From Thunnus maccoyii (taxonomy: Eukaryota > Chordata > Actinopteri > Scombriformes > Scombridae): a DNA stretch of 64,000 nt. Of this stretch, positions 11,177-22,005 are shown in pieces. The stretch is taken from assembly GCF_910596095.1 (NCBI RefSeq), contig NC_056533.1, forward strand, positions 6,855,001 through 6,919,000, given 5' to 3'. Below the pieces are notes generated by a model. That model had not been told where the DNA came from. It did no database searches and saw nothing but the letters and a program-made list of their open reading frames with translations. Numbering within the stretch: position 1 is the first letter of the stretch; every line of letters begins with the position of its first letter. The position numbers were made by a program, and so were the translations under genes.

Positions 11177-11535
11177 TGTGAATGAAAATATTAAGAACTG
11201 GTTAAGTTGTAAATGTAGAAACTCCAGGAGATAGGGATGTCTTATGCAAAGAGATTTATTGGCAAACACAAACTTGATCGATCAAGGAGACAGCAGTTAC
11301 ATATCAAAGTGCTGATGCTGACACAGTGAAATGCCACATAAAGTCTGAGGGAAAAGAGTTGAACCACTCTTAGTTATTCAGGCAGCACCCAGGAAACCTT
11401 TTCCCTAGTCACAACATTGCTATAAAATTGTTTACTTTAGTGTTGTCTCTATGGCAGCAATAATAAAGCCGGGTTGGCTCAACCAGGAAGAAGACAGCTG
11501 CCTGTACCTCACTGTCTGCATGTCTAAGGGACATT

Positions 11536-12905
11536 ATACAACACGTAGTTCCAACCAAGCAATCTGATTGGTCAACTAGACATTTAGAATGTTGTCAAAT
11601 CAGCATGACAACACACCTAGCCGTGCTAAAATGAAAAATGCCTCATCACTAAAAATATTACTCCGCCATTCATTAGACCTACATTAGACCTTTGAGTTGT
11701 CTTTCTTTTACGTTTGTGAAACTGGAGTGAACTGAACTGATTAGGGGTTGTGGGGAAAACAAAACAGACCCTTTACTGAGTGGATTGAACTCTGAGACTG
11801 TGGGACGAGTTACACACGCACACTGTCCCACACACACAAAACCTGAACCCTTCTTCACTCTTCGTCGTTACCTGGCACTCCCATACACAGCAGAACTTAG
11901 CCATTTCCCCTTCAGTTGAGAGTATATTTTAGCTTCCACTCCGGAATCCTCCATCAGCTGTGATGGTGCTATGGTGCTACTAGCTTAAAAATGTCTGTGA
12001 AGTTTGCAGACATAATAGCTAAATCTGTCCATGGAAAAATTATTTTTTTCAGCAGATATCTTAGTTACAACGAGATTGAGCTAGTAAAGCTTTTTTGTGT
12101 TTATATGTGTAGTATTCAGTTTGGGAAATGCCACAATCTCCAGAAAGCGTTAGCTGGAGTTGGCTGGCTGAGTCAGCAGGGACTAGAAATTGTCTCTGTT
12201 GCTAGGTCGTTAGTAAGGGTCGACCTACTTGCTGGAGTAGTTAACTAGGTTTTATTACATAGGATTCTACTGACGTGAGTGATTGTTTTCCAGGTATTAG
12301 TCATACCCCATGTATTTCCAACACAAACGAAAAGTTTCACAATATGAATACATTTTGTTTATATCTTTTATTTTGTTGGTAAATGTTGTATAATTGCAAT
12401 ATTATGCGAGAGGGTGTGCTTTACCGTCATTGTTGGTTAGACATTGATGTGGTCAGGAATGAGGTGTTTGCACTGAGTTCCGTAAGCATCACTGAAGTTA
12501 TACAACAAACTTGGCAAACTTGTTTTTTTCTGTTGTCATTTTCAGCCGTAACTGTAGAAGATATATAGTTAAACACAGTGTTCCGACCTTTCTCACATTT
12601 CTGTTGGCTTTATTTTATGTACTGTGTTGCTTTGCTAGTGTCTTTCATTTGTTTTGTTTTGTTGGGGGGGTTCTGCGGTGAAAACACGGAGCGGAGTTTT
12701 GAGTGTCTTTCTTTTATATTCGTGAAACTGGATTGAGCTGAACTGATTAGGGGTTGTGACTGTGGGACAAGTTACACACGCACGAACACTCACATCTTTG
12801 TTTTATCTTTGCTTACGGAACTCGGCGCAAGTGCCTTGTTCCTGACCGCGTCACTGTTGTGCCAACAATGACGGTAAAGCACACCCTCTTGTGTAATATT
12901 GCTTA
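11536..12905. mobile_element. DNA element(s) inserted in the 3' LTR
   Basis: About 1.37 kb that breaks the LTR. Its left edge begins ATACAACACG and the right edge ends near CTTGTGTAATATTG; these are only loosely inverted. Inside, a block near 11694-11835 is repeated directly near 12697-12788 (shared ACTGATTAGGGGTTGTG and GTTACACACGCAC), and the right 507 bp form an inverted-repeat element (see 12396-12902). No transposase frame is visible. Superfamily not assigned. Confidence 0.6.
12396..12902. mobile_element. MITE-like unit with ~85-bp imperfect inverted repeats
   Basis: GCAATATTATGCGAGAGGGT at the left is mirrored by a right end whose reverse complement reads GCAATATTACACAAGAGGGT. Both continue with GTGCTTTACCGTCATTGTTG and similarity extends, with gaps, to GAGTTCCGTAAGC on both arms. 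No coding frame. No exact target duplication could be fixed. Confidence 0.75.
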
Positions 12906-12976
12906 ATTTCATACATGGCACATATATGAAAATAGAAGTATTTCATATATGACACATACATGAAAGTTCTTTCACA

Positions 12977-12990
12977 ATTCCCTCCTCTTT
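12977..12990 (-). other. polypurine tract of the provirus
   Basis: On the minus strand AAAGAGGAGGGAAT abuts the TGTGAAAG start of the 3' LTR. Confidence 0.75.
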
Positions 12991-14085
12991 GATCCAAAAA
13001 GATCAACAAAAATTACATCACATCATTATTGACCTATTATCCTTCAGAGTTGGAGTGACATACATCTGCCTTAATCAATCAAACATCATTTGTCAAACAT
13101 GTGAATCAAAATATACAATGATTAATATGAGTAGATGATATAACAATTAAGAATTAAAAATGTAATGTAGAATTAATAAAGTAATGTAATAATGTGATGG
13201 ATGTAGTGTAGTGAAGTGTAATATAGTGAATTTCAAATTTATAACCCTCAGACATGTTAACACCAATCCACACACATCTAATCAGACATAAATATATTTT
13301 CTTAATGAACTAAATCAAAATAGAAGAAAATGAGTCTTAATAAAACACCATAGAAATAAAAATAAACATCTCAACTCACTCATTTTGCGTGACTCTGAGA
13401 ATAGCCAATTAAAGCTAATGTTATTCACATAAATCCAATATGTGGCAGCGAATGATCAGTCAAAATAATCATAGAAAAATGTATGTTCACGTAGCATATA
13501 TGATTCAAAGGTACTTAATGATTCTAGTGATTCTAGTGATTGGAATATGGAGTGATCATCTGAAATAAGTGCTTAAGAAACAAAATGTTACATACATTCA
13601 TGTAAGTACATACTACTATGCATATGAATTGAAAATGTTTTTGAATACCTTATTGTATTAGAGTGAATTGAATACCTACACAAAAACAAACAATATGCAT
13701 TCCTAGGACAAATTGCAGTCTAGCAAAACATAAGACTAATTAAATGATTATTGCATTTGCAACCAATTTAACTATAATAATAACTATAGGAATAATTCAT
13801 TATCAAACCCAATAGAAAACATATATATGGCAAAATTAAAAATTATGTTCTGCATGATATTTACCTCTTATTTCACAGACATAAGAATACACTTCACCAT
13901 CCACTTATTAGGTTTTCCCCCCAATATGTCATGGTTTTTTGAACATTTTCATCTTCATTAATCATTTCATCAAAAATATTACCCGGTGGAACCCTATCTT
14001 CAAACCCTCAGAGGTCATCATAAATCAAATCCAAACCATTATCACCATTGCTTACCATCTGCTGAGTGGCTTGAATAGCAGTAGT
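12991..14085. other. AT-rich proviral 3' region, no frame recognised
   Basis: By position this would be the env/3' untranslated region of the provirus. It is very AT-rich and no env motif was recognised. A minus-strand stretch near 13880-14050 has coding-like composition but no family could be named. Confidence 0.4.
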
Positions 14086-14290
14086 GGCCGATTGAGCATG
14101 TTGAATTGGCGGCAGAGCTTGTCGGTGAGAGAGATCGCTTTGGCTGGCTGTTCAGCTTAGTGAATCAGTGCACGAGAAGAGAAATGGAACTGACAAAAGA
14201 AAGCAAACGACAAAGTCAAGAGGGCACACACAGAAGGCTATTTTTTCATCTGCATCTCATCTGAACTTTTGCGAATATTTTCACAACGCC

Positions 14291-14806
14291 ATGGCCATCT
14301 GGAAAAAAGACACTGAAGACCAGCTGATCACAATGATTCAGGAGAGGCCAGCTCTGTAGACATCACAGAAAAACATTATGGCAACCAAGTGGGGAAAAGA
14401 GAACTCTGGTGTGAGATTGAAAATAAGCTTCTTATATCAGGTAAGATTTTCTTTTTGGCCATTGAGCTCTTTAGCAGGAACTGTTCGTAACTGTTTGCTA
14501 GCGCGTGCGCACGCACGATGAATAAGTTCTCTCTGTTTACCAAATGCATATAGACATGAGCTGGACATGCTAACTAGGCACAATGCTTATATAGACATGA
14601 GACGGACATGCTAACTAGGCACAATTCTTAAAATGTGGCTTTGTTTTTCAGAGAAAGAGCTCAGGAAGAGGTGGGAATCTCTGCGAACCCAGTATACCCA
14701 GTACAAGAAACTTGCACTTTCAGGAAGTGTTGGAGCACAGAAAACCGGCAGGCAGCAGTGCATACTGACCTGGCTGCAGTTTTTGGAGCCCTACACAAAA
14801 AAGAAG
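14291..14806 (+). pseudogene. MADF/Myb-like DNA-binding protein, two exons
   Basis: Exon 1 (14291-14440) starts MAIWKKDTEDQLITMIQERP, the first helix of a MADF domain. A one-base loss at about 14358 makes a premature stop; the other frame continues with KHYGNQVGKRELWCEIENKL to a GTAAGA donor at 14441. Exon 2 begins after TTTTTCAG at 14651 with KELRKRWESLRTQYTQYKKL, the last MADF helix, then a linker ending LQFLEPYTKKK before a GTAATC donor at 14807. MADF proteins bind DNA; in Harbinger elements they accompany the transposase. Later exons were not found. Confidence 0.78.
14551..14632 (+). repeat. 41-bp tandem duplication in intron
   Basis: TAGACATGAG...CTTATA at 14551-14591 is followed directly by a second copy at 14592-14632 with two or three differences. 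It lies inside the MADF intron. Confidence 0.85.
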
Positions 14807-15470
14807 GTAATCTCCTCCAACCTAACTATCGTGGTAACTGAACTCTTTTATGTGTTGAGTAAAAAGAAAGCATTGTTTCTTTGTTCTGTCATTTACATTT
14901 AACATCTGCTAAATTACAAAAATATACATTAGCGACCGGCTAACCTGCCTTCACCAGGCTAACTGACAGCTGACATTTACTGAACCAAAATAGTTTGCAT
15001 GTCGGCTCCACAGGAAGAAATCACCAGTGTTTGTACTTATTGATTCATTGGTTTTATTTCCTCGCCCCTGTAGCAAGTGAATCTGCCTTTAATGAAACTG
15101 GGGCTAACCGGTGCTTCCTCCTCAGGCTCCACTTCACTCAGCTGCCCAACAGAACCGCTGCTTCTTCTAACTTTAACCTGAATAACAAACCGAGGCTAGC
15201 TGGGAGGCTAGCGGAGCATTAGCAGCAGCATGACCGGAGGGAAGGACAGCCAGTTAGCCTCCAGTAGGACAGCTAGCCCCAGCTCTCTGTTTGGATCCAA
15301 CCAGAGCACCGAGCCCAGTCATTTCCTCTCACACAGGTGCAGAACGTACGTGCTAGTTGGCTGTCGGATGTAGTCTTTGTAGTGTGCTCAAATGCAACAC
15401 AGGGCAACATGACAAGGGTGACGTGAGGCGACGCAACAGCTGGCTTTCGTTGCCTCTAGTTCTTTGATGT

Positions 15471-16929
15471 TGGTTTGGTGTGTCACTTCTTTAAGAGAGA
15501 TTTGATTGACACAACACCACCACCCCATTTTTGGAGCCTATTCAACTCCTTTCTGTTAGTATTAGTTTGGTTAGTCAACATACTCAGTCAGATATTCATC
15601 AGTCTAAAGCAGAGTGGTTTTGTGGGGTGTCAAAGGTACTCCCCATTAGTAATTCATGATGATGTGATTTGTACATCTCATTGTATCAGACTTGTCAGTT
15701 AAAAGTTAACTATGACCTCTTCCCATTTTGTTATTCTGCAGTCACTCCGAGTCTCCAGTCTCCCTGATATGACATTCATTGGTTTTATTTATTTATCCAT
15801 TTATTCATTTCCTCTGCTTATATGTCTTTATCTTTACCCTACGGTATATTTCGTGTCCTTCAATATTGTACCCTCTTCCAATGGGAATGCCTTATCACAC
15901 CGTCTCCCCCCAGGATCTCACAAGCTGTCTCTTCTCACCCCAACAGTAGAGCTGTCCTTGGGGGAGGTAGACCTCTGGATCTTGAGTGATTTTGAACCTT
16001 CACCAGCTGCATGCAGATTCAACTTATGTAGAAGGTGGACGAAGGACAGTATGAGTTAGGATCCCAGAAATGAACCCAGATTGTCGAGGCAATTTTGCAA
16101 TACCACTCTGACAAAGAGGACAAAGATCTCTTCACAATATTGTCACACTTTACTTTCAGAACATCTTGGACTCAATTTCATCTGTTTAAAATTTAAAATT
16201 GCCATTTTAGAGCTGTTGTCATCATTGTTTTGAGCAATCTCTCTTTTATAGTACACTGAAATCCTAGCACTGGTACAAAACTCTGAGTTATTCTTTGCCA
16301 CAGAAGCTGTCTCTGTTTATTCCCTGTGAAATTTATTTCCTTTGTTGGTCATACTTCCATGCACTATCCTCTCTCCTGGTTTACCGACCTGTCAACTAGA
16401 ACTCAATCGAAATAAAACAGGAAGAAAGATTTGAAGTTTAAAAAGTGCAAGTTTAAGGACATGACCAAAAGGAATGCAAATTGGAAAGAGACATCTCATT
16501 TATGTTGGGATTTTTTGAAGGAATTAAAAAGAGAAATTTAAAACATTTAGTCAATTTACATTTTCAGCCAATTACCATTCAGTTAATTATTCCATTTCAT
16601 TCTCCTAATCCTTCCAAAAACAACTAAAATGGAGAAGGAAAACAATATCATCATTCGAAGAAATAAAAGTTTTATTCCTTTAATAAACTATCCACTACCA
16701 TATATGGAGACTTATTATAGTGTTTTTCATTTACCTATATTTCTTTTGAGCAACTTTTTTGTTATTTTGTGTCCAAACCATTGGTTTATACCCCCTTTTC
16801 CTAATGTGTGGGCCTAGCAACATGTACCAGCACATGGAGGACAGACTGAGGAAAGAAATACAATCAAATGTACACAAATCAGACTAGAGGGTCATGAGGA
16901 GGTACACTGACGTACCATGGAGGAAGAGG
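15471..16929. other. proviral interior, not recognised
   Basis: Between the MADF element and the RNase H remnant. Integrase and env are expected here on the minus strand but no zinc-binding or catalytic motif could be identified on reading. Several plus-strand frames are open for 60-115 codons without family character. Confidence 0.4.
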
Positions 16930-17260
16930 AAATCCGGAATCAGTCAATGCATTTCCACGTGTCACAGGATCACAGAATTGCACCTTTATCTTTGGCTAGA
17001 ATACACACTCTTGTAAGTGTGTACAGTTTAGCTGCTTGTGCTGAGGTACCATTAGGTGACACTCAAGCTTCTATCACTACACAGTCATTCACTATGGCAT
17101 AGCCAGCAAGGTGTTTGTTATCAGATGATCTGCAACAAATCTGGTCTTAGAGATGTGCTCGTCTCCATAATAGCGAGGCAATCATGTTCACTTTCTGCCT
17201 CAATCAATGGAGAGTGGCTGTATCTAAGGAGGGTGAGCACTTTAAACATATGTGGGAACT
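16930..17260 (-). pseudogene. retroviral RNase H remnant
   Basis: On the minus strand the reading includes LAIMETSTSLRPDLLQ, a break, then AGYAIVND near 17074-17115 followed by SAQAAKLYTLTRVCILAKDK near 17025-16960. This matches the order of a retroviral RNase H domain. The N-terminal Asp-bearing strand is missing in the break, and further stops follow. It lies downstream, in proviral sense, of the RT remnant. Confidence 0.75.
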
Positions 17261-17459
17261 GGAAAGAATGATAGTCTCATATCCTGAGCGACATGTTGCT
17301 GTCATATGCTGTGTAGTAGTGCATCTTACAGAATCAAAATGAAACCCCAGTCTGATTTACATTTTCTATTACCCTGTCATTTGCAAGTGCCTTAATCATT
17401 TCAAGTGTTAATTGTAAAAAAAAAAAAAAAAAAAACTCACAAAAAAAACCTCACAAAAT

Positions 17460-17985
17460 TTCAACACAAAATGAGGACCATGCACCATGCAGTCCTGACC
17501 TAGTACAATGGGAGAAGATCTCTTAATCATGGTGGCATGTGAAGCCACTTATCTAAGGCAACCTGGCATGCCAAGGACCACAGGTGAAAGCCAAGACAAG
17601 TTATACACAACAGGTTGGCAATGAGACCCATATTTCTGCACCAGGATACCTGCAGCACCGCCTTCCCTCTCATGTACATGTATGTGAATCAGCTGAAGAC
17701 TGTATGTTTCAGTTCATGGAAAACTTTGTAGATATCCTCAGTCCATCACACAGTTGGAAGAGCAGATTGGACTGTGGCTGCCTGCAAAACTGAGTCTATA
17801 GCAGTGTACTAATAAATCCAGTGCCTGCAGTAGTTTGACTGGGAACGCCTCTTTCTTAGTCCTGGGAGGAGGCATGTTGTTTAAAAGATTCACTGTCTCT
17901 GGTGAGAGGAGGTGCTGTCCATTTTTTATAACATGCACCAAGTATGTCACTTTAGGTAGACAAAACTGCAGCTTCACCAAGTAGG
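17460..17985 (-). pseudogene. retroviral RT C-terminus/connection remnant
   Basis: Minus-strand frame from 17985 reads LQFCLPKVTYLVHVIKNGQ and NLLNNMPPPRTKKE, the end of a retroviral RT palm/thumb. After several shifts it continues as a connection domain (AGILVQKYGSHCQPVVYNLS near 17645-17590) ending near 17460 with IVLGQDC. Multiple shifts and stops make it non-functional. A hAT MITE inserted at 17982 removes the upstream RT. A 20-bp A run lies at 17416-17435 beyond its end. Confidence 0.8.
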
Positions 17986-18443
17986 GATGTGCAGAGGACA
18001 CAGTATTTGTATTTGTATCTGTATTTGTTGAGGCAGCAAAATTATTTGTATTCGAATAAAAGTGGAAAGAGGCTTGAAAATCCTGTTTTTGTGTTTATTA
18101 TGCTTTTAATTTTAGAAAATTAAAGTGTTAAAATAAGTGTTTATGAATAAACTACTTTACGAAGGAGGTCTTCACATCGGGTCTCGAACTGGGGTCTCCC
18201 AGATCATAGACCACCGCCCTGACTACTGAGCTAAAACTTTATTCATTGCCTCATTGCAGACAGACCTCTACCTATTTATAAACCCATAGCACAGGGACAG
18301 CACACCGTATAATGTGTAGGGAAGAACTTCAAAGAGGATTATTGCTTTGCACTTTTCATTAATAACCTATTTTTTACAACTTAACTTTGTGGAAAGGGAA
18401 GGGGAACAACAGGTTACGGAGAGTCCCTTGGGAACACTTCACG
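17982..18443 (+). mobile_element. hAT MITE, copy 2 (3' truncated)
   Basis: Begins TAGGGATGTGCAGAGGACAC at 17982 and follows the family body through TTTTTTACAACTTAACTTTG and GAGTCCCTTGGGAACACTTC; similarity ends near 18443. It interrupts the retroviral RT remnant. The right third of the family consensus, including the 3' terminal repeat, is missing. It contains the best-preserved tRNA-like module of the family. Confidence 0.85.
18172..18237 (-). other. tRNA-like module inside the hAT MITE
   Basis: On the minus strand TTAGCTCAGTAGTCAGGGCG (18234 downwards) fits a Pol III A box and AGTTCGAGACCC (18190-18179) fits a B box, at tRNA-like spacing. The segment between reads like D-arm and anticodon-arm sequence. 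It is not called as a functional tRNA: the acceptor stem does not pair convincingly. Other family copies keep the A-box side but have deleted or mutated the B box. Confidence 0.6.
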
Positions 18444-19316
18444 TGTCTCTGGGTTTTGTCTCAACCCCTGTGTCCCGCCACTGCACTGTGTGTGTGTCAT
18501 CCATCCCACAGTTTCTTACTATTTTACCCATTACTGGTGTCACAATTATCTAACTTCTACAATGTATATTTCTTACATTATATATTTCATAATCTTATGA
18601 CTTCAGCCAATTCAACAGCTTTATTTTAACAAGTTAGGAGAGCTCTCTCTGTGTTCTCCCCACCTCCTTTTTTCTTTCCTCCAAGACAAGTGCACATCTG
18701 CTGCTGCACTTTGACTTTGACTGACTTTATTCTCTTTGGAGGTTTACCATCTTTTGGTGAATTGTTCATTGATTCAGAGTTTCTCTGCCATGGACTGATT
18801 GTTTACTTATTTTGCCACATTTACAGTACACATTAGACATATAACATGCAGATTAAACATGCAAACACACATAGATACAATACCAATAAATCTTGTTGCT
18901 GCATCCAAAACTCTATTCTTACTCCTTTTTTACTTCAGTGGTGGCAATTTGAGACCTAATAAGCAAAAACATAGAAAGTATTTGCCTTGTGTACACAATC
19001 TATAAATGGGTGCATAGGTCTCTGAAGCTATAAGCATAACAGAACCTCCCTTTTCCCAACGGACAGACTCACCACCGGTCTTGGTTAACCTAAATAAGCC
19101 TCTTTCAGCTTACCCCAGAACGTCTTCCCATGGGTTTAACCTCACTGTGGGTCTTATTTGTGTCAGGCACAACACGACGTTACCCCGGGAAAAAAAGGCC
19201 TTTAATGGTGTTGTAGGGGTTCAAAAACACACACCACAGTCTTTTCTTTTTTCTCATATCCACCAACCACTGACCTCAGCATCTATGAAAATACATTGAA
19301 TTAAACCATATTTGTC
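18444..19316. other. proviral interior, not recognised
   Basis: Expected to hold gag/pol on the minus strand, but no frame of family character was found. Short open stretches only. Confidence 0.4.
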
Positions 19317-19403
19317 TCACTTGATTCCTCTCTTTTCTGTCAGCTCTTTAAACTTATCAATTTTGATTTGAACATCTGCTGAGAGGTTGTATGCCACATT
19401 CAT
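19317..19403 (-). pseudogene. possible gag start, 28 codons
   Basis: A minus-strand frame MNVAYNLSADVQIKIDKF ends in TGA after 28 codons, about 230 bases after the primer site, where a retroviral gag would begin. The assignment rests on position only; the family match is weak. Confidence 0.35.
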
Positions 19404-19630
19404 CCTGATTGTCCTGGCTGAACTCTCACAGAATTCAACCAGGACAGTGTTCCCAGACACTGAACCCTGACCTTATTCAGACCTTAGATGCCCACAGCCA
19501 AATTGCAGAAAATACCAAACTGCAGAAATAACCACGTCAGGAGCACCACAGTCCTTTTTGATCTTGTCAAACACAGACTTGACAAGGCAAAATAAAAGAA
19601 ACTTTGCACTTGCCAGTCGTTGTTCTCTTG

Positions 19631-19650
19631 GGATCCTTCCGACAACGCCA
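19631..19650 (-). other. primer binding site, tRNA-Ser-like
   Basis: On the minus strand TGGCGTTGTCGGAAGGATCC begins three bases after the LTR. It matches the complement of the vertebrate tRNA-Ser(AGA) 3' end at about 17 of 20 positions as I recall that tRNA. This supports tRNA-Ser priming. Confidence 0.65.
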
Positions 19651-19653
19651 ATT

Positions 19654-20071
19654 TGTGACTAAAAATATTGAGAACTTTTTAACTCGTAAATGCGGAAACT
19701 CCAGGAGACATGGATGTCTTAAGCAAAGAGATTTATTGATCCACACAAACTTAATCGATCAAGGAGACAGCAGTTACATATCAAAGTGCTGGTGTTGACA
19801 CAATGAAATGCCACATCAAGTCTGAAAGAGTCAAACTACTTTCGGTTATTCAGGCAGTGCCCAGGCACCCTTGTCCCTAGTCCTGATATCACTATAAAAT
19901 TGTTTACTTTAGCGCTGTCTCTATGGCAACAATCGTAAAGCCAGGTCAGCTTGGCCGGAAAGAAGACAGCTGTCTGTCCCTCACTGTCTGCTTGTTTAAG
20001 GAGCATTTCATACATGGTACATACATAAAAATAGGTAAATTTCATATATGACACATGAAAATTCCCTCACA
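19654..20071 (-). repeat. 5' LTR of the provirus
   Basis: 418 bp, TGTGAGGGAATT to TTTTAGTCACA on the minus strand, with an AATAAA signal near its R/U5 boundary (about 19735). It matches the split copy at 11177-12976. Confidence 0.82.
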
Positions 20072-21045
20072 GTTTACGATTGTTTGATATATAGATTGAG
20101 TTATTTCATTCTCACCCTATTATTCAGTCTGATTGGAGGTGAAATTTTGTTTTGCCCTTGTCTATCAATAGTCACTGATGTATCAGTCAACACTGAAGCA
20201 CCGAAGTCACTTAAATATCTGAAATACTCAGAGACATTAAAATGATTCATATGTCTGGAACCAGCCTATGTTTACTAAACACTGCTTCCCCCCCCCCCTT
20301 TTTTTTCTTCCAATATTCATGAACTTTGGGGGAGCACTAGATCCATGTTTCAAGGACTTTCAGGGGGTCTGAACACAACAGCTCATTTTCAACACTGCAA
20401 ACATAGCAATTAATAAAGCAGGACATGTTCAGATAAGCACCGTCAGGAGTGGGTGTCAATATGGACTAAAATGATGCTTCAAAAGGGCAAACATGCACAG
20501 GAGGTGCTCGGAGATGTTCATGTGGCTGTTTCTTTTATACTTGTATGTATTACATTTACATTTGTTTTTGTCTCTCTTTTCAGACCTGCCTCTTGACAGG
20601 AATTAAATCAACTTGTTTGAAGCACAGGTCCTCATACACGTTGTTGAGTTTTGGATTTACAGATTACAGATTTACATTTACGTGTATCTTCTGAAAAGCG
20701 GAATTTCATCTACACAGTTGATTCAACTGCAGAATATCCAATGTGTTGTCTGCAATATTATGCATTTGTCCATGTAAACGTAAGATAAGTTTCACAGTAA
20801 TGACTGGGTAGTGTAGGTATTTTCAAAATGATGTCTCCAGTAATGAGTTATTTTTCCACAAAGTAGAAGGATAGTACAACTAAATAATGCAAACTATATT
20901 TGATTTTCACTTGAAAAAAAGGTTCAGAAATGATTGCACTGCATTCCAGAGGCTGTTCTCCAGGTTTCACCTCTGTCTTCAGATTCAGTAAAGAATCATT
21001 CAGCAGGATGGTTTGATGGTACGAAGCAGAGAAAGAGCAGGCTGG
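20072..21045. other. non-coding, nothing recognised
   Basis: Includes a C10/T10 homopolymer junction near 20288-20307. No gene-like frame. Confidence 0.5.
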
Positions 21046-21663
21046 TTAAAGGATAGGTTCACAATTTTTCAAGTCTGTCTTAAAACAACAGTCAAGTGAC
21101 CATATGAACAGTGAAAGAGATTTTCCAAGCTATAATCATTCCTCCTGTTCATACTGACTATTATATGTTCCCCTTCAAATGTCCACACAGTCATTTTGTA
21201 CAAAAATTTTATCTGAAGCTTACATGAGGCTTCAGCAGTCTGAGTTAGTCATATCAAGTGGATATCTACCACATTTACAGTCTTTTTAGCATCAAATTCC
21301 TTCTTTGTGTTTCCCTGGACAGTGTTTCCCTGTTGAGCTGCGGTGGAAGTATAGTAACAAAAAGAGGGACTTTAGCACTAAAAAGACCGTAACATTGAAA
21401 GATATCTACTAGATTTGACTCATTTGGATGACTGAAGCTTCATATTAGCCTAAGATAAACTTTTAAATACATTTTTGCACAGAAGGAGGACTGTGGATTT
21501 TGGCCCCCATCATTTACATTGTGAGTGCATTATGATGGGATCTACTAATGGTCAGTATGAACAGGAAGAATGATTAAGGCAAGAAAAACCTATTTCAATG
21601 TTCATTTGGGCACCCGACTATTGTTTTAAGACATACTTGAACAATTGTGCACCTGTCCTTTAA
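21046..21663. mobile_element. foldback MITE with TTAA target sites
   Basis: TTAA at 21046-21049 and 21660-21663 flank a 610-bp element. The left end AGGATAGGTTCACAATTTTT and the reverse complement of the right end agree at 17 of 20 positions. Similarity continues inward over most of each arm (TCAGTCTG..., TCTTTTTAG...), so the element can fold on itself. No coding capacity. I recognise the terminal sequence as common in teleosts. Confidence 0.85.
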
Positions 21664-22005
21664 GGTTTGTAAAACACAATGGAAACACAAGGCAGAACCT
21701 GTAGAACCAAAGCCTTACAGGCTTAGAAGTTCCATTTATGGGCATCTCCTGGTTATGGGTTATTAGTTTCCTGTAGACCATATGTTACTTGACAGTGTAG
21801 TTTTAAGAGAAATACAGCAAGAGTTAACAATAAAGCAAGCTAGACACACATTATTAGATTTGTATTTCTCAAGTACAGTGGTTAGGTTTATTTGTGAGAC
21901 CATTACGCATTAGATACAACCACAGGACTGAGGTCACAATTAAAATTCATATGTGGGTAAGGTCACTGAGTAGTTAAAATATTGACGTTGTGAGGAAGAT
22001 AATTA
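21664..22005. other. non-coding, nothing recognised
   Basis: Short AT-rich spacer between a MITE and a LINE tail. Confidence 0.5.

Larger units (their letters stand above)
11177..12976 (-). repeat. 3' LTR, split by an insertion
   Basis: The pieces 11177-11535 and 12906-12976 together match the uninterrupted LTR at 19654-20071. Both copies share AGGAGACAGCAGTTACATAT, a minus-strand AATAAA signal (near 11248), and TG...CA ends (TGTGA/TCACA). About 1.37 kb of unrelated DNA lies between the pieces. Confidence 0.82.
14086..15470 (+). mobile_element. Harbinger-type element fragment carrying a MADF gene
   Basis: The left part includes GATTGAGCATGTTGAATTGG and the right part CAGCTGGCTTTCGTTGCCTC, which resemble terminal regions of fish PIF/Harbinger elements from memory. 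Between them lies a two-exon MADF gene (14291-14806), the accessory DNA-binding gene such elements encode. No transposase is present. The termini were not proven as inverted repeats, so the borders are approximate. Confidence 0.5.
11177..20071 (-). mobile_element. endogenous-retrovirus-like provirus, multiply interrupted
   Basis: Read on the minus strand, a 5' LTR (20071-19654), a primer site (19650-19631), a short gag-like start, RT-connection and RNase H remnants (about 17985-16930), a polypurine tract (12990-12977) and a 3' LTR (12976-11177) occur in order. The RT/RNase H wording resembles class I (gamma/epsilon-like) fish endogenous retroviruses. Later insertions split it: a DNA element in the 3' LTR, a MADF-gene element at 14.1-15.5 kb and a hAT MITE at 17,982. 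All recognised coding parts carry stops, shifts or deletions. No clear target duplication was found. Integrase and env could not be recognised. Confidence 0.78.

Noticed and set aside
14291..14806. Intact host MADF gene
   Set aside because: A premature stop from a one-base loss and transposon-like flanks make a transposon accessory gene relic more likely.
15712..16059. 115-codon plus-strand frame with a hydrophobic stretch
   Set aside because: Lies in proviral interior on the opposite strand; hydrophobic part is T-rich sequence; no family match.
18165..18240. A functional tRNA gene
   Set aside because: A- and B-box-like sequences exist but the acceptor stem does not pair convincingly, and the module recurs in a MITE family.
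11177..20071. Provirus target-site duplication
   Set aside because: Flanks TTTTT and GTTTA do not agree; the borders rest on LTR alignment only.
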